This document shows, piece after piece, positions 25,401 to 40,400 of a stretch of 64,000 nucleotides of DNA. A program made the position numbers and the translations under genes. Where the stretch lies: the NCBI RefSeq assembly GCF_023078275.1, contig NC_062977.1, forward strand, positions 12,483,118-12,547,117, in the 5' to 3' direction. The stretch comes from Leguminivora glycinivorella. Lineage: Eukaryota > Arthropoda > Insecta > Lepidoptera > Tortricidae. Under the pieces are notes generated by a model, which worked only from the letters and a program-made list of their open reading frames with translations, did not search any database and was not told the origin of the DNA. Within the stretch, counting starts at the first letter, position 1, and every line of letters starts with the position of its first letter.

Positions 25401-28400
25401 TCAAAACATCAAACAAAGTCGCCGAACTGTCATCTTCGGTGTCTGTCAATTTCGTATTCAGAACATTTATTTTTTCTGAAAGTGTACCGTTACTTTTTGG
25501 TTATCTCGTGAATGAGATATGAAGTGAGAACTTAATAATGAATTTTATAATAATACCTAAAAGATTAGAAGTGATTGCTGATCATATGTACTTGAGTATA
25601 TCAGGTGATCTATCATTATTTACCTAGTATTTATTAAGATTGTAAGCGTCAACATTGACCTCTGATTGAGGAATATAACCAAGGTGTACAACGTCGCTCA
25701 TTTTGCTTTACCTGTTCAGTTGCAAATTTGTACGGCCCGTCTGATGCTAAACGATGATTTATTAATGTTAAGAGCACCATGAACAGTTCCTAAAAGTATA
25801 ATAACTATGGATCAGTTTATAATTCATAAAAAGAAGGAAGGTCAAATAAAATTACATCTTGAGCGCGCAATTTATTCAGTATTGACTGATAAAGGTATTA
25901 CGATCGATTATTAAGCTTAAATATAATCATCGTAATTTATGTTTTCAGAAGTTAGCATACAATCAAGTTACATCCAAATTTCCAAGTATTTATTTACATG
26001 AATGGATAAGAATCGCATTATGTCATCCGCGAAGCTAACGAACATAAGAACTAACGAACCTAGCGCTTCAAACGTAGAAATAAGCCGTCAGCGGCAACAA
26101 AGTTGCAAGAATAGCCGACAAGTATGGGAACGAGGAACTAATTTAATGAGCTCTTAAACACTCATTGTTATAATAATTATAAAATAACACTTAAGTAACT
26201 TTGAAATGTAATGCACTTCCATTAGATGAAAAAGGTGACCTACGGTAGTAAAATCCAATTATTGTTTTTATGCCAGCATTAAAGGATTGCTGCAAATTAA
26301 GTGGTCAAAAACCTTCCGAGCGCAAGTCACACACGCGCACTGTGGGTTCCGTATGTACATATATACTTATTGCCACACCTCGGACACTAGCGATCAAATA
26401 TATGAAAGAGGCGCGTTCCCAAACACACAGTGTAAGCTCGTGTAGGTGAACGCGTACCGTGCTTTTATGAGATATGACAGATCAACCTGGTCGCGTTTTT
26501 GACAGGCGGTAACTGTGAGGTAACCGAGAGCGGGTGGGGGGCACTTTCAGCGGGCACTCTTTATCAGCAGTTCTCGAAAAGTTTGTACAAAAATTAAGGA
26601 AAAAGTTAAATTTGTTTTTTTATTCCTTTTTTGTTATTTATTTCATGAATTGAGATTTTAGTAAGTTTTATTCGGTCATTAAGGTTCTCTAGTATCTATA
26701 TTTTCTTAATTATAACAATTTAAAAAAAAGAGGGGGGGAGGCCTTTGCCCAGCAGTGGGACACAGTTGGCTCTGAATAATAATAACAATTATCCTGTATA
26801 TATCTTACGAAAGTCGACTTATGTAACTAAATGTTGGTAACAAAATAGGATCAATTAAGATTTGCTGAAGTGGTTATGGCGTGTACAAACTTTTTGAAAA
26901 CTGCTGTTATTATACTGTGCTATAGCACTACTGAGGTTCATAATGCAATTGATTGTAAAAACACCTTCATGTGTATATATCGAGATGATGTAGGTAGATA
27001 ACTCTAAATTATTGCAATTTGGATTATCCATACCCATAAATTGGATTCTGCATACGAATTTAGACGCTACTAAATTATACTACATCGTTAATGTGAAGAA
27101 CAGAGACAATGAATATAATGAAAATAATCCTCTCAATGGTGCAACTAATTATCTCTAGCAGTCACATGCTCAGGACAACATTTCTTATTTTAGTGTGTAT
27201 TTCAAACTATTTTAGAGAGGCTTGTATGTCGTATATATTCCGTGTAAATGCCAGGCCGCAGCCAGGCAATGAGCACTAATTAAAAACCAGAGCGGCGTCT
27301 GGCAACAGTATATTGGCGACGTATAGCATTTATATCGTCTTGTCTGCTCGCTTTTACCGTTAACCAGATCTTACCTTGTTAGTGCGAAAATCTTTATTTT
27401 GCAAGAAACACCATTTTGCAAGAAACAGGAATACAATTAACACTGATGTAATTAACTAATTACACTGCAAGTTTATGGTTTTATAACGCGTGTTTAGATC
27501 GTTTCAAAATTTCTAATGTCGAATAACATTAGATTTAATACATACATACATATATAGTCACGCCTGTATCCCATAAAGGGGTAGGCAGAGCACGTGAACT
27601 ACTAAGTTTCAGTGCCACTCTTGGCCCTTTTTGGTGGTGTGAGGTGGTGGTTGAAAGAAATCCAAATTGTGACATTGCAGTGACAGGTTACCAGCCTCTC
27701 GCTTACACCACAATTTAACCCATATTCCACAGTCGATTTCTACGACACCCACGGGAAGAAAGGTGGTGGTGAAATTCTTAACCCGTCACCACACGGGGGG
27801 TTAGATTTAATTATAGTAATAAAATAAACAAGCATTTCGAACGTGTTCAAACATAACCCATAGAGCTCCTAGTTGCCAGCTGAATCTAGAAATTGACGTA
27901 GAAAGGACGATTCAAATATACACCCTCCAATAAGCACTGTTTCCATAAGTTATGTGGTGTCAATGTATGCAGTGTTACTTAAGTGTCCTGTTAAATTGTT
28001 GGACGCCAGCGACAGATATGTGAGATGCGAACCGTAGGTCCAACGTCAACCACGGATGAATTTTTTTAAATTTAAAAATGGCCTTACTCTTGGCTACAGA
28101 CTAGACATGACCTAAGATGGAGTAAGCTCACCCAGAATCTATCAAAAACATAAACATACGAGTTACGAGCATATAGCTTAGCTTAGGGTGCATCGAAATA
28201 TGTAGGGATGCGGCGAATATTCGTGATGCCATCACTGGCTATAAAAGGGAAACAAAGAGACGACCCTACGGTCGATGTCACAGATAATCACAGCTTTATA
28301 GTGTGATTATCGGCGATGTCGTAGAATACACTAGGACCCAAAGACAAGTGGCCAATCGATCACGCTGCGTAACGTATCGTACTAATCTCTCTCTGTCGTG

Positions 28401-31400
28401 TTTCCGTATTAGTACCAAAGAACCAATTGCGTTTCGTTCGCCACGAAACGTTTATTTGGCCACAGGAACCGATTTTTTAATCTCGGCCATTCGATTTCGT
28501 GAAATTCATTCAATAATATCTCCACGTACTAGCAATTTAAATTCTACTAACAGAATCGAAAACGAGTGGTGATTACCACTAGTTTTAAAATTACTAGCCG
28601 TCCTTTTTCAAAAATACCATTACGTCGTTTTCCACAGACTTTCGAACGGTGAATTAGAGCCAGTTGCATCAACCACATTTGGGTAATTCCATGTAACAAC
28701 CACATTTTTTTTATTCATGGTGCTAATTTAAATATCAATATATCTAAGGATTAAAAGTAGGCTTATCTAGAGATAAATTAAGACTTCAATTTGCAGACAC
28801 ATCATCATCACGCAGCAGACGTCTATGGAACTTCCCATACAATAAAATTTAACGAGCGCTTTAACGGTGACAGACAGATTTGATGCAACCGGCCCTTAGT
28901 GTGCTCGAAATTCAAAAATCGATCCCCTGGTCTAAGAGTACTATTTTTCCAATTTTATCGTTTAAAATCTGTTACATTTTCTCTTTGAGCGCACTTACCG
29001 ATAAGAGGCACGGCGAGCTGGTAGGGCGTGCCGGGCTCGGCGGCAACGGCGCGCAGCAGCGGCAGGTGGTCGATGAAGCAGTTGGTGTCGGGCACCAGCC
29101 AGCGCGGCCGCACCTCCACTTCCACCACCGCAGAACTCACGCGCAGCATCTCCTGACAATTATACATATTTCAAGTACAGGGCTTTGCTAATTCTATATT
29201 TCGGTTTCGAAGTTCAAAAGACAGTCTCAATTGCTACGGGATTGTTCCAATGAAAGAGTTAGAGATGTAGTTAATGCTATAAGAAAAAAAAAGTAATGAA
29301 TTCGTAGAATGTGGACAATTTTTTCAAAAGCATTACATGATCTTATTTTTCATATACCATACCGATAAATCACGTCATTATTAGATACTATGCAATAAAA
29401 ATAATTACTAAAAAGTGCTTAAAGAATCGAAATAATAACCCTTATTAATTAAATAATTATAGTTAGTGTATATCGAGTTAAAGACAATCATCATCACCAG
29501 TTATAAAACCTATAGAGCCTGATTAAAATCCAGTCAGGTTTTATGAAAATAACTAGTTTACTGCATCCGTTAATTTTAAATGGAAGGGAAACACGCTAAC
29601 TATAAGGTTGTTGAAAATCCATATCTCTTCGTTCTCATCCAGTCCATCCATTTTTCAGTCATGGTATTAGAATATTTATATGATTCTTAACATGGCTCTT
29701 ATATTGTCTCATATATCATATAAATGGATCAACATTTACATTGAAGAATATTACAGACAGTATAAATTTTATAACTCAATTACAAAACGCAAGGTGCTTG
29801 CTTGAATGAGACTAATGCAAATAAAAGATAAACAATAAACCTACAATTAAAATATAAATAGAGATTTCATCAGAGATAAAACCACAGACAAAATAAAATA
29901 AGCTAAGCGCTAATTATATGAGAATATTCTCAAACAGATACTTATTTACAAGATGGATGGACATGCGGCGCATGCCGAACATAAATATACGTAGGGTACG
30001 TTCAAATATGCCTATAGCCATCAGAATGATATTTGCCATACGTAGGCAAAAAATAAAGTAATTTAGTGAATAAATGTAAAGAAAACACCCGTGTCTCGAG
30101 AGCAAACACTTATGCTCATCAGTCATCACGCAAATAAATTCCCTTAACGGTATTGGAACCCAGGACTATAGTGCAGTGGGCTTCACAGGCAGGGCCAATA
30201 CCCACTAGGCCAGACAGGTCGCCAAAAATAAAGAACATCAAATATTTGGTTCCAAAAAATGTATAACTTTGAATAAGATAAATTAATTCTGATAAAAACG
30301 TCAAGAAAAAAATATACTCGTTTAGATGGCGCCACACTTTTGCATGATAATTGGTTAGATAGCAACAGTGATTAATATTTAACATTAATATAATATGGGC
30401 TAAATTGTCAAATAGGCGAGACGACTAAAAAAAAAACTAATTAGTCCGTCAGTTAGATTATCAAAGAATTTTAGACACGTATTTTTTCTTTTTTCTCCTA
30501 AACGAAAAATGACGTACAGTGCGTTGAAGTTTCGCGTGACGTCACGCCTAGGTACAATTTTTACTTAGAAGTGACGTCACAAGCCCCCACTCCGGAACTT
30601 TGATGCTCTATATCTTAAAAAGCGAAACATATGTGTTCAGTATTTTTGCACGATCTAACTGACGGACTAAACAGAATGCCATTTTTTTATGTAGTCGTCA
30701 TCCCTATTGTTGTGGAAGTCCTACAAGTTTTAATGCTGTGTCGAAAGATGGCAACGAATTATCTGTGGCTACAACATTTACTGTGACAATAATTCCGCGA
30801 TTAACTCTATTTTCTTTGTTGAGTTCTGATGTCAGTGTAAGTTCGAATTGGCCTGCTATTTGATGCGCACGTCGAGAATAACAAGTCGCATGACACAATA
30901 ATTACGGCGCCGGATTCCGAATGCGCTAATCTCAATGACGGAAGCCGTAATCGACGCAACCGTCATTCTCGAAACCTGCAGTTTAACTTGTTTACACTCC
31001 GTGCACCGGCGTAAGCGTGTGTCACGAAAATAATAAACAAAAAACCTGCCACGTGCATATCGGAACATACCAAATGGAGACTTCTTCAACTTTAAACTTT
31101 TTTGGTAACGGCAAAAAATATATTTATTATAAATACTGCTATTCCGATAATTTAAGAAATTAGTCTGTTACAGTGTAAATAATTGGTCAGCTTCGGAGGC
31201 GTAAGACTTCAGTTTTGTGTTTTTTTTTTTGGGTAGGAAACTAAACACGGTTATAAAATTGTCAATCAAGCCGTTACACAATACAAAAGAAGTCTCGTAG
31301 AATAATAATTATGCGGTGACCGACGGCCACGCGCTCGCGCCAACCTTGAACTTTAAGGACGGCTCGGATAAAAAAAGCAATTTCTTCCTTAGTTTAATCA

Positions 31401-34400
31401 GCCAATTAGCCTTCACCTGTACGGAGGCGCACGATTTTATATAAATTCACGTTTTATGAATTTTTCAAAAAAGTAAATATGTACTAATAAATATACTCTA
31501 TACAACATTAGTACTCATTAGGCAATAATTAAATGTTTTATCAAATAACAGCGTGACAGTCAAGGATTCGTAAATCACGGAGCAATTTATTTATTTACTT
31601 TAAAAGTACATGTGATTGATGTTCTAACAAATTCTGTAATCGAGATCCAAGAGATAAGAAATTTGTGCAAATTCGACAACACAAACATGGCGAAGATCGG
31701 TGCAATCGGTTCAAGTTGGCAATGTCTAAACAGAAATTGTAGTAACTTACTAAAATAATATTGACTCAATATAATGTTTAGGTAACGACAAGTTATCTTT
31801 TCTATTAAAATGTTTTACATGTAGATGTAGCCCATGAGGTAAGCTAAAACCATTGCCTAACTTACACTTTTCTACAACACAACAAAATGGGGTGCCCTCT
31901 ATTTCGCCTATCATTCATTCGCATAATATGAACTCGCATAACAGATTTGGCATAAAATAATTGTTCATTACATTGAATAAGTATAATATGTATTAAAAAT
32001 GCATAATACTTATCTCGCAACAATGAATCTGCATTAATTGAAATTTGCATACTATTACGAATTAAACTTAGGACAAAAATCATATTAGGAGTATTAAGTT
32101 ATGCGAATTAATATAGACCCAACAAAATGTGATACCATATTCAACTTCGAAAACGTAATTCTATAATTTACGTTCCAGAAAATTATAAATTATAATAAGG
32201 TTTTTGCGAGACAGTATATAAAGAGAGAGCAACATAAGATTTACGAACAAGTTTCCTTTAGAGCTCTGCAATAAAGCTAATTTGTTCCTGTATTGGCTCT
32301 TTTAATATTACTCAAATGATTGATATTTTGCAGTGGTATTATTAGGTATAATAAAAGTGACCGTTGGCATCTACAGTTACAAACAGAAGACAAACGGACA
32401 GTCTTAAGTAGTCTTAACATAAGGGTTTCTTTAGTACATTGTTGGAAGGGAACCCTAAAAAGTATATAAGTCGGTGCGTGGTCATACCTGCATGCGCTGG
32501 CGGCGCCTCTCCAAGTTGGCCTTCCTGTTCTCGAGCTGTTCCTTCCTGCGCAGCAGCCGCCTGGTGGCCTCGTCGGGCGCCTCGGCCCCGTCCGCCTCGG
32601 CCAGGCTGGGCGGCCCGCTCGCCGCCGCACTCGTGCTGTCTTCGTCTTCAGAGTCTTCCGACTGCAACACCGTGTTTTCATAAAGCATGTGTCATGCAAG
32701 TACCAAGACCGCTTCTCGCTAGTAGTGACGTTAACTCGCACTCACTATTAGTAGATATACATAGGTACCTTTAGCGACATCATAATTAAAATGCGATTCC
32801 TATACTATTGCAGAGTATTAAGAGTCCTCAAACTGTTTATGGTAAAATTAAGTTAATACTTCTAACCCATATTTATTTTCAATAAAAGTAATTTTTAGGT
32901 AAGGCGTACAAGGTGTAACATGAGGAAACTGAATAAATCTAATAGCCACCTAATCACATTTCAAGACTAAAATGTCATATACATTTTTCTAGATTTCGCC
33001 TAGTTAAGAGTTAATATCATTTAAAAAAACTCTTTATTTATTATTTCTGAATGATAATAGTGATGCCATTATGGGGCATAATCTATCATTATTTATAGGT
33101 TAAGAAAAGAAAACTCAAAGTTCAGTTTTAGTGCCGACATTTATTTTATTATGTAAGTGAAAATAAATTCAAAAATAAAGTTTTTGCCGAAATTTACTTA
33201 AACTCGTATTTTATTTTTTTCTTCTTGGCCTCAAAAATGCGTGTTTAAAATTTTTCAGGTTCCTCATGTTACACCGTGTAGGCATTCGATTTAATTAATT
33301 ATCTTATACTTTTAAACGAGCAATTCTTGTATATTTATTTATTTATATATACCGACGATCTCGGAAACCGCTCTAACGATTTCGCTGAAATTTGTTATGT
33401 GGGGGTTTTCGGGGGTAAAAAATCGATCTAGCGTAGCCTTAGATCCCGGAAAACGCGAATTTTCGAGTTTTCATGAGTTTCAGTAAAATATGGTCGTTAA
33501 TTTCGCCGCGCGCGCATCGATTCCGCTTAGCTCAGTCGTACGAGGTCGGTCTAATGTACGTAGATAGATCGTAGGTGTCAGGGTTTCGAATCCCGGCCAG
33601 AAATTAAGTTTTTGTTTTTTGTCTTTTTTTTGTTTTTGTATTTATAAGTTTTTTTTTATCTAAAGACGTGATATATTAAAATAGAACTGAGCGAAGTTCG
33701 GTCGCCCAGATATTTATACTTTTAAACGAGCAATTCTTGTATATTTATTTATTTATATATACCGACGATCTCGGAAACCGCTCTAACGATTTCGCTGAAG
33801 TTTGTTATGTGGGGGGTTTTCGGGGGTGAAAAATCGATCTAGCGTAGCCTTAGATCCCGGAAAACGCGAAATTTCGAGTTTTCATGAGTTTTTCTTTCGC
33901 GTTAGTAAACGTAAAATATGGTCGTTAATTTCGCCGCGCGCGCATCGATTCCGCTTAGCTCAGTCGTACGAGGTCGGTCTAATGTACGTAGATAGATCGT
34001 AGGTGTCAGGGTTTCGAATCCCGGCCAGAAATTAAGTTTTTGTTTTTTGTCTTTTTTTTTGTTTTTGTATTTATAAGAGTTTTTTTTTATCTAAAGACGT
34101 GATATATTAAAATAGAACCGAGCGGTCGCCCAGATATTAGTTTGTTTAAATTGATAATTAATAAACTAATTTTGTAATGACATTGTTAGATAATTTAGAT
34201 TTGTAGAATACTAACCATATATTTAAGTTGTTTATTATTATGTAATTGGGTACTAACAACAATGAACTCAGTTGGTCCTTTAAATAAATGAATTGAATAA
34301 AGCAGTTAGGAAACCAGTCATTGACATCAGCTGCCCAACTAGATGACAGGAGAAAAACATCTCACAATTTACCACATTGTGATACAATGAATCATGCACT

Positions 34401-37400
34401 AAATATTCAAGACAACATCCTGTCAATTAAGTGGCGCAGCCTACACAACTATATTTTTATCGCAAACTTGTGTATTTTTAGATATCGTACAAGTTTTTTT
34501 TAACTAACTTATAATTAGTATCTGTGTGCTGCCATAAAAAGGTAAGGTACAGCGGGGCAATTACGACTGGCGGGCTAATTTCAATCACTCTTTTTTCCAT
34601 GTTTTAAATCTTTAGCATTATTAAAATAGAGTAAGTATCTACAGGTCATATCTCAAGTTAATAGTGTAAAACATGGAAAAAATTCAATCAGTTGAAAATT
34701 ACCCCCAGTCGTATTTGCACCGCTGTACTTTACAAAAAAAATTAAAACAGAAAAGTGGGTTTAGGGCCATCAGGCAGTAGTGGGTTGCTATATTCTTTAT
34801 AAGTATGATGATGATGATGATGATATGAAAGAGCAAAATTTATAAAACTAAAGAATGTCAGATAAAACCCATATTATAAAACTCCACTACCCTACCGTGT
34901 CTCTGTTAGGGTCGGTCGCACCAAACTGTCACCGTTAAAGCGTTCGCTAAATTGTATTGTAAGGGCGTCTGTTACAGGCCCTGGCGCCGTAACCAAGTGG
35001 CCAATCGCTAACGCTACAAGCCCTCATTTTGATATTATGTATAACCCTAAAATTGCGAACATGTTTCACGTTGTTCCTGCAATTAACACTAACGATTAAA
35101 TTGGACTTTATTGCTGCGATTTTGATTAAATGTGGTCGTAAAATTAAGCACAGTTACATTAACAAACCAGATCGCCGTATCATTAAGTCCAGGAATTGTT
35201 AGGTGTGTATTTCGCGAACTGGTATTTAAAAATACAAGTCGCAGGTGGATTTGCTTTGCAATAATGTTTGAGGATAGTTCTTGAGACAGTTGGTTAAACA
35301 TGACGCACAAACATTAGCCTATGTATGTTTTACAATGTATGTACCAACGTCAACATAGTTACCTATTATTCTTAAACCATATTGCAACGAAATAAAGTCC
35401 AATAAAGTTTGTTGTTGTTGGTACAAAGCTGCTGCTAAAATTCAAACACTGAGTATTCATATATGTATTCAGCGGGAGTCGACATCTCGAATAAATGTGC
35501 AAATAATACAAAAAAAAAATGCGAATTCTTGTCTCGATGAGTACCTATTTAATAACATTACATAAAATTACCCAAATTATTACTTCGGTAGTTTATATCA
35601 GCAACTCGCATTGAGAACAGGATGTTCAATTAAATCCTTATACCACCTAACGGCATTATCGTTAAATGGACTAACGGAGTAAGCGGGAATACTAACTCTT
35701 AATAATGGATTAATAACTATTCCTATTTCGCCTTTACGATCACAAAATTACTGTGAGGCATTTAAAATTAAACGAAACTACCATTTAAAATTGCATACGT
35801 TTAAAAACGATACATCTTTGGTGTGAAAACTTACTTTTATTATTTTCTATTAGTGTTTTATTCATTTCTTTATAGCAGTTTACGAAACACTCTAGGCCAG
35901 GGGCATTTATTTTGACTTAATAAGAGCCTTAGTTGGAGCTCCGTCGGCACGGCTTATCGACACTACTGGAGACCCCAGAGCTAGCGCGTATTTCTCGCAA
36001 CGTATTGCCCTGGCGATACAGCGAGGAAATGCCGCCAGCATAATGGGCACCATGCCGCAGGCGGATTTGATAGATGGTTTTTTCTTTTTATAATTGGGTT
36101 CTATTTTTATTATTTTCTAATTATTTCATTAGTATTATTTATTATATAAGCTTGTTTCTAAATAGTTATTTCGTTATAATTTAGTTTTATTTATTTGTAA
36201 GATTTTAATTTAAGTGTTTTTATTGTGTTTTAATAAACTTAGTTAATACAAGAAAGATAATTTTTGACTTAATATACTGATATGGACATCAATACTTGAT
36301 AATATTAAACTATCCATTTCTTGATATAACGGCGGCTAAAAACTGCGCATTTGATCCATTAGCCTGGCGTTTACTAGGCTCGCCGAGTCGAGCCTCTTTA
36401 ATTAGCTTTCTGCATTTCTTATGACTCTTATGAGGCTGCGTCCACTGGCGACGTGGAGAATCGCATTCAAATGTATGAGATCTGTATTTGACGCAGCTCG
36501 ATTCCGCCTTAGTGGACGCCAGGATTTAAAAGAAAACAGTATCCAGTAACATATTTGACGTGACGTCATTACGTGACAGCATCCACACCTTACAGGTCAA
36601 TTCACAGGAATTGGCACGAATGGAACGAATGAGTAAATGAAAATGTCTAAGTGTGCGACAGATTAACCAAGAAAATAATGGCTGTTGACAGTTACGACTG
36701 CATACCTATACAGGTGTCACTCACACAATAAAAGTTTCGTTCATTCCATTCGTGCCAGCTTTCGTGAATCAACCTATACCTAACTTAGCAGTGGATTATG
36801 AATTTCGTATACCTATTAGTGAAATTAATTTCAACATTATTGGCATAACGCGAAAGTAAAAATGGCGGACTAATGCTAGAACGCATTCTCAAGGATACAA
36901 CCAAGCTGAAATATTAGGGGCAGTGCAAATGCAGCGGTACAGGATAAATAATATTACTACCGTACCGTTCAGGGTTGAACCGTGCAATCCCTTAAGAGGG
37001 CTTTCATGTAAAAAATAGTGAAATCGCAACCGAGCGCTTAATCATACCGTGTATGGTATCAAATTAAAGGGTTTTGCAAGTAGTTTACAAATACACCGTG
37101 TTTCACTTAACACTAAAAACCTGAAAACAATTTGTTCAGAATCGAGAGTAGAATCGATTGAGCTATATCTTGATGGGGGTAATATTTTTATTTAAATTAG
37201 TATTATTAATATTTTTTTACGTGCCCCTTCTATTGTACTCGTAATACAACATTGTGTATATCGCATTGCTAAGAGGTTGTTTACCTTTTTTCAGTATTTA
37301 GGGGTATTAATACTGGCCGGTTACTTGGACTATTATTTTTTCCGCTACTAGTTTGACGTTGTTTGTCAGTTTAATTTTAATGTTTATCATAAGTCATAAC

Positions 37401-40400
37401 AAATTGAACTCGTACCTAATTACAACCTTGTCATTTTGAATATTGAGATATTTGCTTACTGCGATTACCTGTCCAATTTGAAGTTTACTGTGACAAAGCT
37501 TTAAAGTGTTTTACAGTGACATCTTAGCTGTCTATTGGTAAACCTTATGTCGTTGCAGTAACGTACACAAATAAATAGTGTTATGGTTTATGATGGTAGT
37601 TAGCAATTACTTTATTGAGTGTAGAGCTAAAAGTCAAGTAGAGCTGAACAGAAAATTAAAAATTCAATTAAAAAAAAAGTAACGATCAGATTAAAAGATG
37701 AATACTCTAGATGAGTTTAAAAAAATAAAAATCAGTTGGGGTGTCTGAGGTTTTGAGTGATACCGGAAACACCGTGTATATAACATATTACAGTAGAACC
37801 CGCTTAAAACGATTCTGAGGGGACTCAGCCAAAAAAGCGTATTATACGGGAAATCGTATTAAACGTGAAAAAAATATGTTTCATCGTAAACTTTCAATAT
37901 TTATGGTTACTTTTTCTTGGAGCGATAATGCTTTGCTTCTTATTTTTGACATCACTGAACCAAAGATGATAATGAGCGAAGTGTATGTAGGTAGGTACGA
38001 ACTATAACACTAGCCGCTAGCGGTGTCGCCAAAATCGCGTAATTAGTACGGTACAATTAGTTTCGATTTTTGACACCCGCATAAATAAAGTTGTAAAGTA
38101 ATGCAAGGTGGGTGGTTTTAGATGATGTATTAAGCGGGGACGCGAGTCGTATTAACCGTGAAAAAATGTCTGAAAACAAGTCTCAAATTGCAGGGACCTG
38201 CGTAAAATGGCGTAATATGCGGGAAATCGTATTAAACGTGATCGTTTTAACCGGGTTCTACTGTATAGGACTTTTTCTACTTGGTCTAACAAAATATGAG
38301 AAAATGTCCAGAAGTGGTAGTAATTGTGACGGTGAAGGCTCGTTTTCAAAAAATGCCAAAAATATATAATAGAAATTTATAATCACTAAGGCATAAGAGC
38401 AATTTTAGTAAACGTTGCAGATTAATTTTAGTGCGAAAATAACTTCGATGTGATGTAGATTTTCAAAGAAATTGTCACTTAATTTTAGGTAATTTCTGAG
38501 AAAAATTGAATTCGTATTAGACTCGTTTACTCTTTTTCAAAACCATAGAATAAAAATGTAGTCTGAGAAGATTGTAGTACAGGATATACGTTTTATAAAT
38601 TTACCAGTTTCAGTATTCAAAATTGTCCAAATTTTATAAATAAGATCGACTAATTCAGCGCTATACGCGGGTTTTCCTAAACGTGCATCAGAGAAAAAAT
38701 CATAATTAATTTAGTGAGTTAGTTTTCAAAAATCTAGTCTGATAAGAATCAAGACAATAAGATGCTCTAATTGAAATTTGAATGAAATATATCTATTAGA
38801 TAACGGAAAGTGTAGTTTTTCACCGACTAAAACTATCAATTTGAAATTAATTTGCCATTTTTCTTGAAAGCACCCTTAATAAAATATGGCACAACCCCTT
38901 TCGAGTATAGTGAACACCCATCAGGTATGGTATGACTCACCAAGTGCCGCAGCGGGGTGTGGTGCTGCACGTGCTGCACGGCGCTCACGTAGCGCGGCGC
39001 GCCGCTCGTCGGGTACTCCAGGCGTAGCACCGGCGGGTCTACGCCTACTAGGTATCTAAAACCAAACATACTGTTTTGTAATTGCACTTATTATAATAAC
39101 AATTATTTCACTAATAATAAAAAAGTGATATAATTCTTCTATAACAGGTGATACAACTTAGCTACTGTGAAACTATCTTCTCAGCAAGTCTTCGCCGATA
39201 GATAGCTTATTAATTCTGCCGTTGTTGCCAGGAATCTGCTACTAAAGCAGATTCCTGGCAACAACGGCAGATGCCTACACTACACCACCGTTCATATGAT
39301 GTGTGTAAACGGTGAGCCCTCAACACGCCCTGTACAACCAGTTACGTCACCTCTATACGAGGGTGGTTTGATAAGTAACTTGGTTTGATATGATAAAAAA
39401 AGAATATAAGTGTTATATATATTTTATTTTTCTACGTCATCTCTCCGAAGTTCAACGCACTTATCCCAACGCTTCTGCAACTTCTCGATGCCTTCACGGA
39501 AATGGGTTTCTTCCAGGTCTTCAAAACATGCGTTTACTTCTAGTATCACCTCTTCATTAGACTGAAATTTTTGGCCTGACAGAAAACTTTTGAGTTTTGG
39601 GAATAGATAATAGTCCGAAGGAGCTAAGTCTGGCGAATAAGCAGGGTGCGGAAGCATTTCAAACCGTAATTCCGCCAATTTTTGTTCAACGAGACGACAT
39701 GAGTGGACCGGAGCATTGTCATGGTGAAACATGATTTTTTTTTTGCCAACCCTGGACGTTTTTTTAGCTATCGCTGCCTTTAATTGGTCCAAAAGGGACG
39801 CATAATATGCCCCAGTGATAGTTTTTCCCTTTTCAAGATAGTCGATTAAAATAATCCCTTTTGCATCCCAAAACACTGACGCCATCACTTTTCCAGCTGA
39901 TGGGACGCACTTCGCCTTCTCTGGAGCCGACTCACCATGGCTAATCCATTATCTCGACTGTTGTTTTGTCTCTGGAATATAGTGATGAATCCAGGTTTCA
40001 TCCATTGTCACAAAATGTCGAATAAACTCCACGGGATTTTTATTAAACACCTGCAAGTTTGCAGCAGATGTTTGCATGCGGATACGCTTTTGTTCTGGAG
40101 TGAGAAGCCGCGGCACCGACCTTGCACAAAGCTTTTTCTTGTGTAATTCATTATGAAAAATAAAATGTACCCGCTCCGTCGAGACGCTTGAGACTTCAGC
40201 TAACTCACGTATTTTCAATCGTCAATCAGCTAAAACTAGATCGTGGACTTTATCTACGATTTCTGGTAAAACCGCCGTTTTCGGAGCACCTGGTCGGGGT
40301 GCATCTTCAATGCTTGTCCTGCCACGCTTGAACTCATTTACCCAGAGTCGAACGGTCTCGTACGAAGGACAAGAGTTGCCCAACGTAGGAGAAATCCTTT

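Larger units (their letters stand above)
25363..28998 (-). other. SMG6: SMG6 intron with repeat fragments
   Basis: A 3.6-kb intron within the PIN-coding part. It contains a CTCGTGTAGGTGAACGC repeat, a GGAGGCCTTTGCCCAGCAGT tail, a non-LTR tail at 27541-27800 and an interrupted MITE at 28655-28897. No other gene was recognised. Confidence 0.75.
32662..38940 (-). other. SMG6: SMG6 6.3-kb intron rich in repeats
   Basis: It holds the tandem tRNA-like repeat (33307-34139), a MITE (34544-34730), a truncated MITE (34909-34970), a LINE fragment (35945-36240), a MITE (36592-36778) and a pogo-like element (37791-38263). Between them it is AT-rich without a recognised gene. Confidence 0.75.

Noticed and set aside
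32277..32774. Long Arg/Pro-rich ORFs on both strands
   Set aside because: Other-frame readings of the SMG6 linker exon 32488-32661.
33525..33603. Possible tRNA genes in the tandem repeat
   Set aside because: The B box has an additional base and no acceptor stem was found; part of an interspersed repeat.
33307..34139. CRISPR-like array
   Set aside because: Only two long units with no short repeat/spacer layout; the organism is an animal.
39424..39888. Separate gene for a 154-residue protein
   Set aside because: It is the C-terminal part of the mariner transposase; the upstream parts are in the same frame, separated by stop codons.
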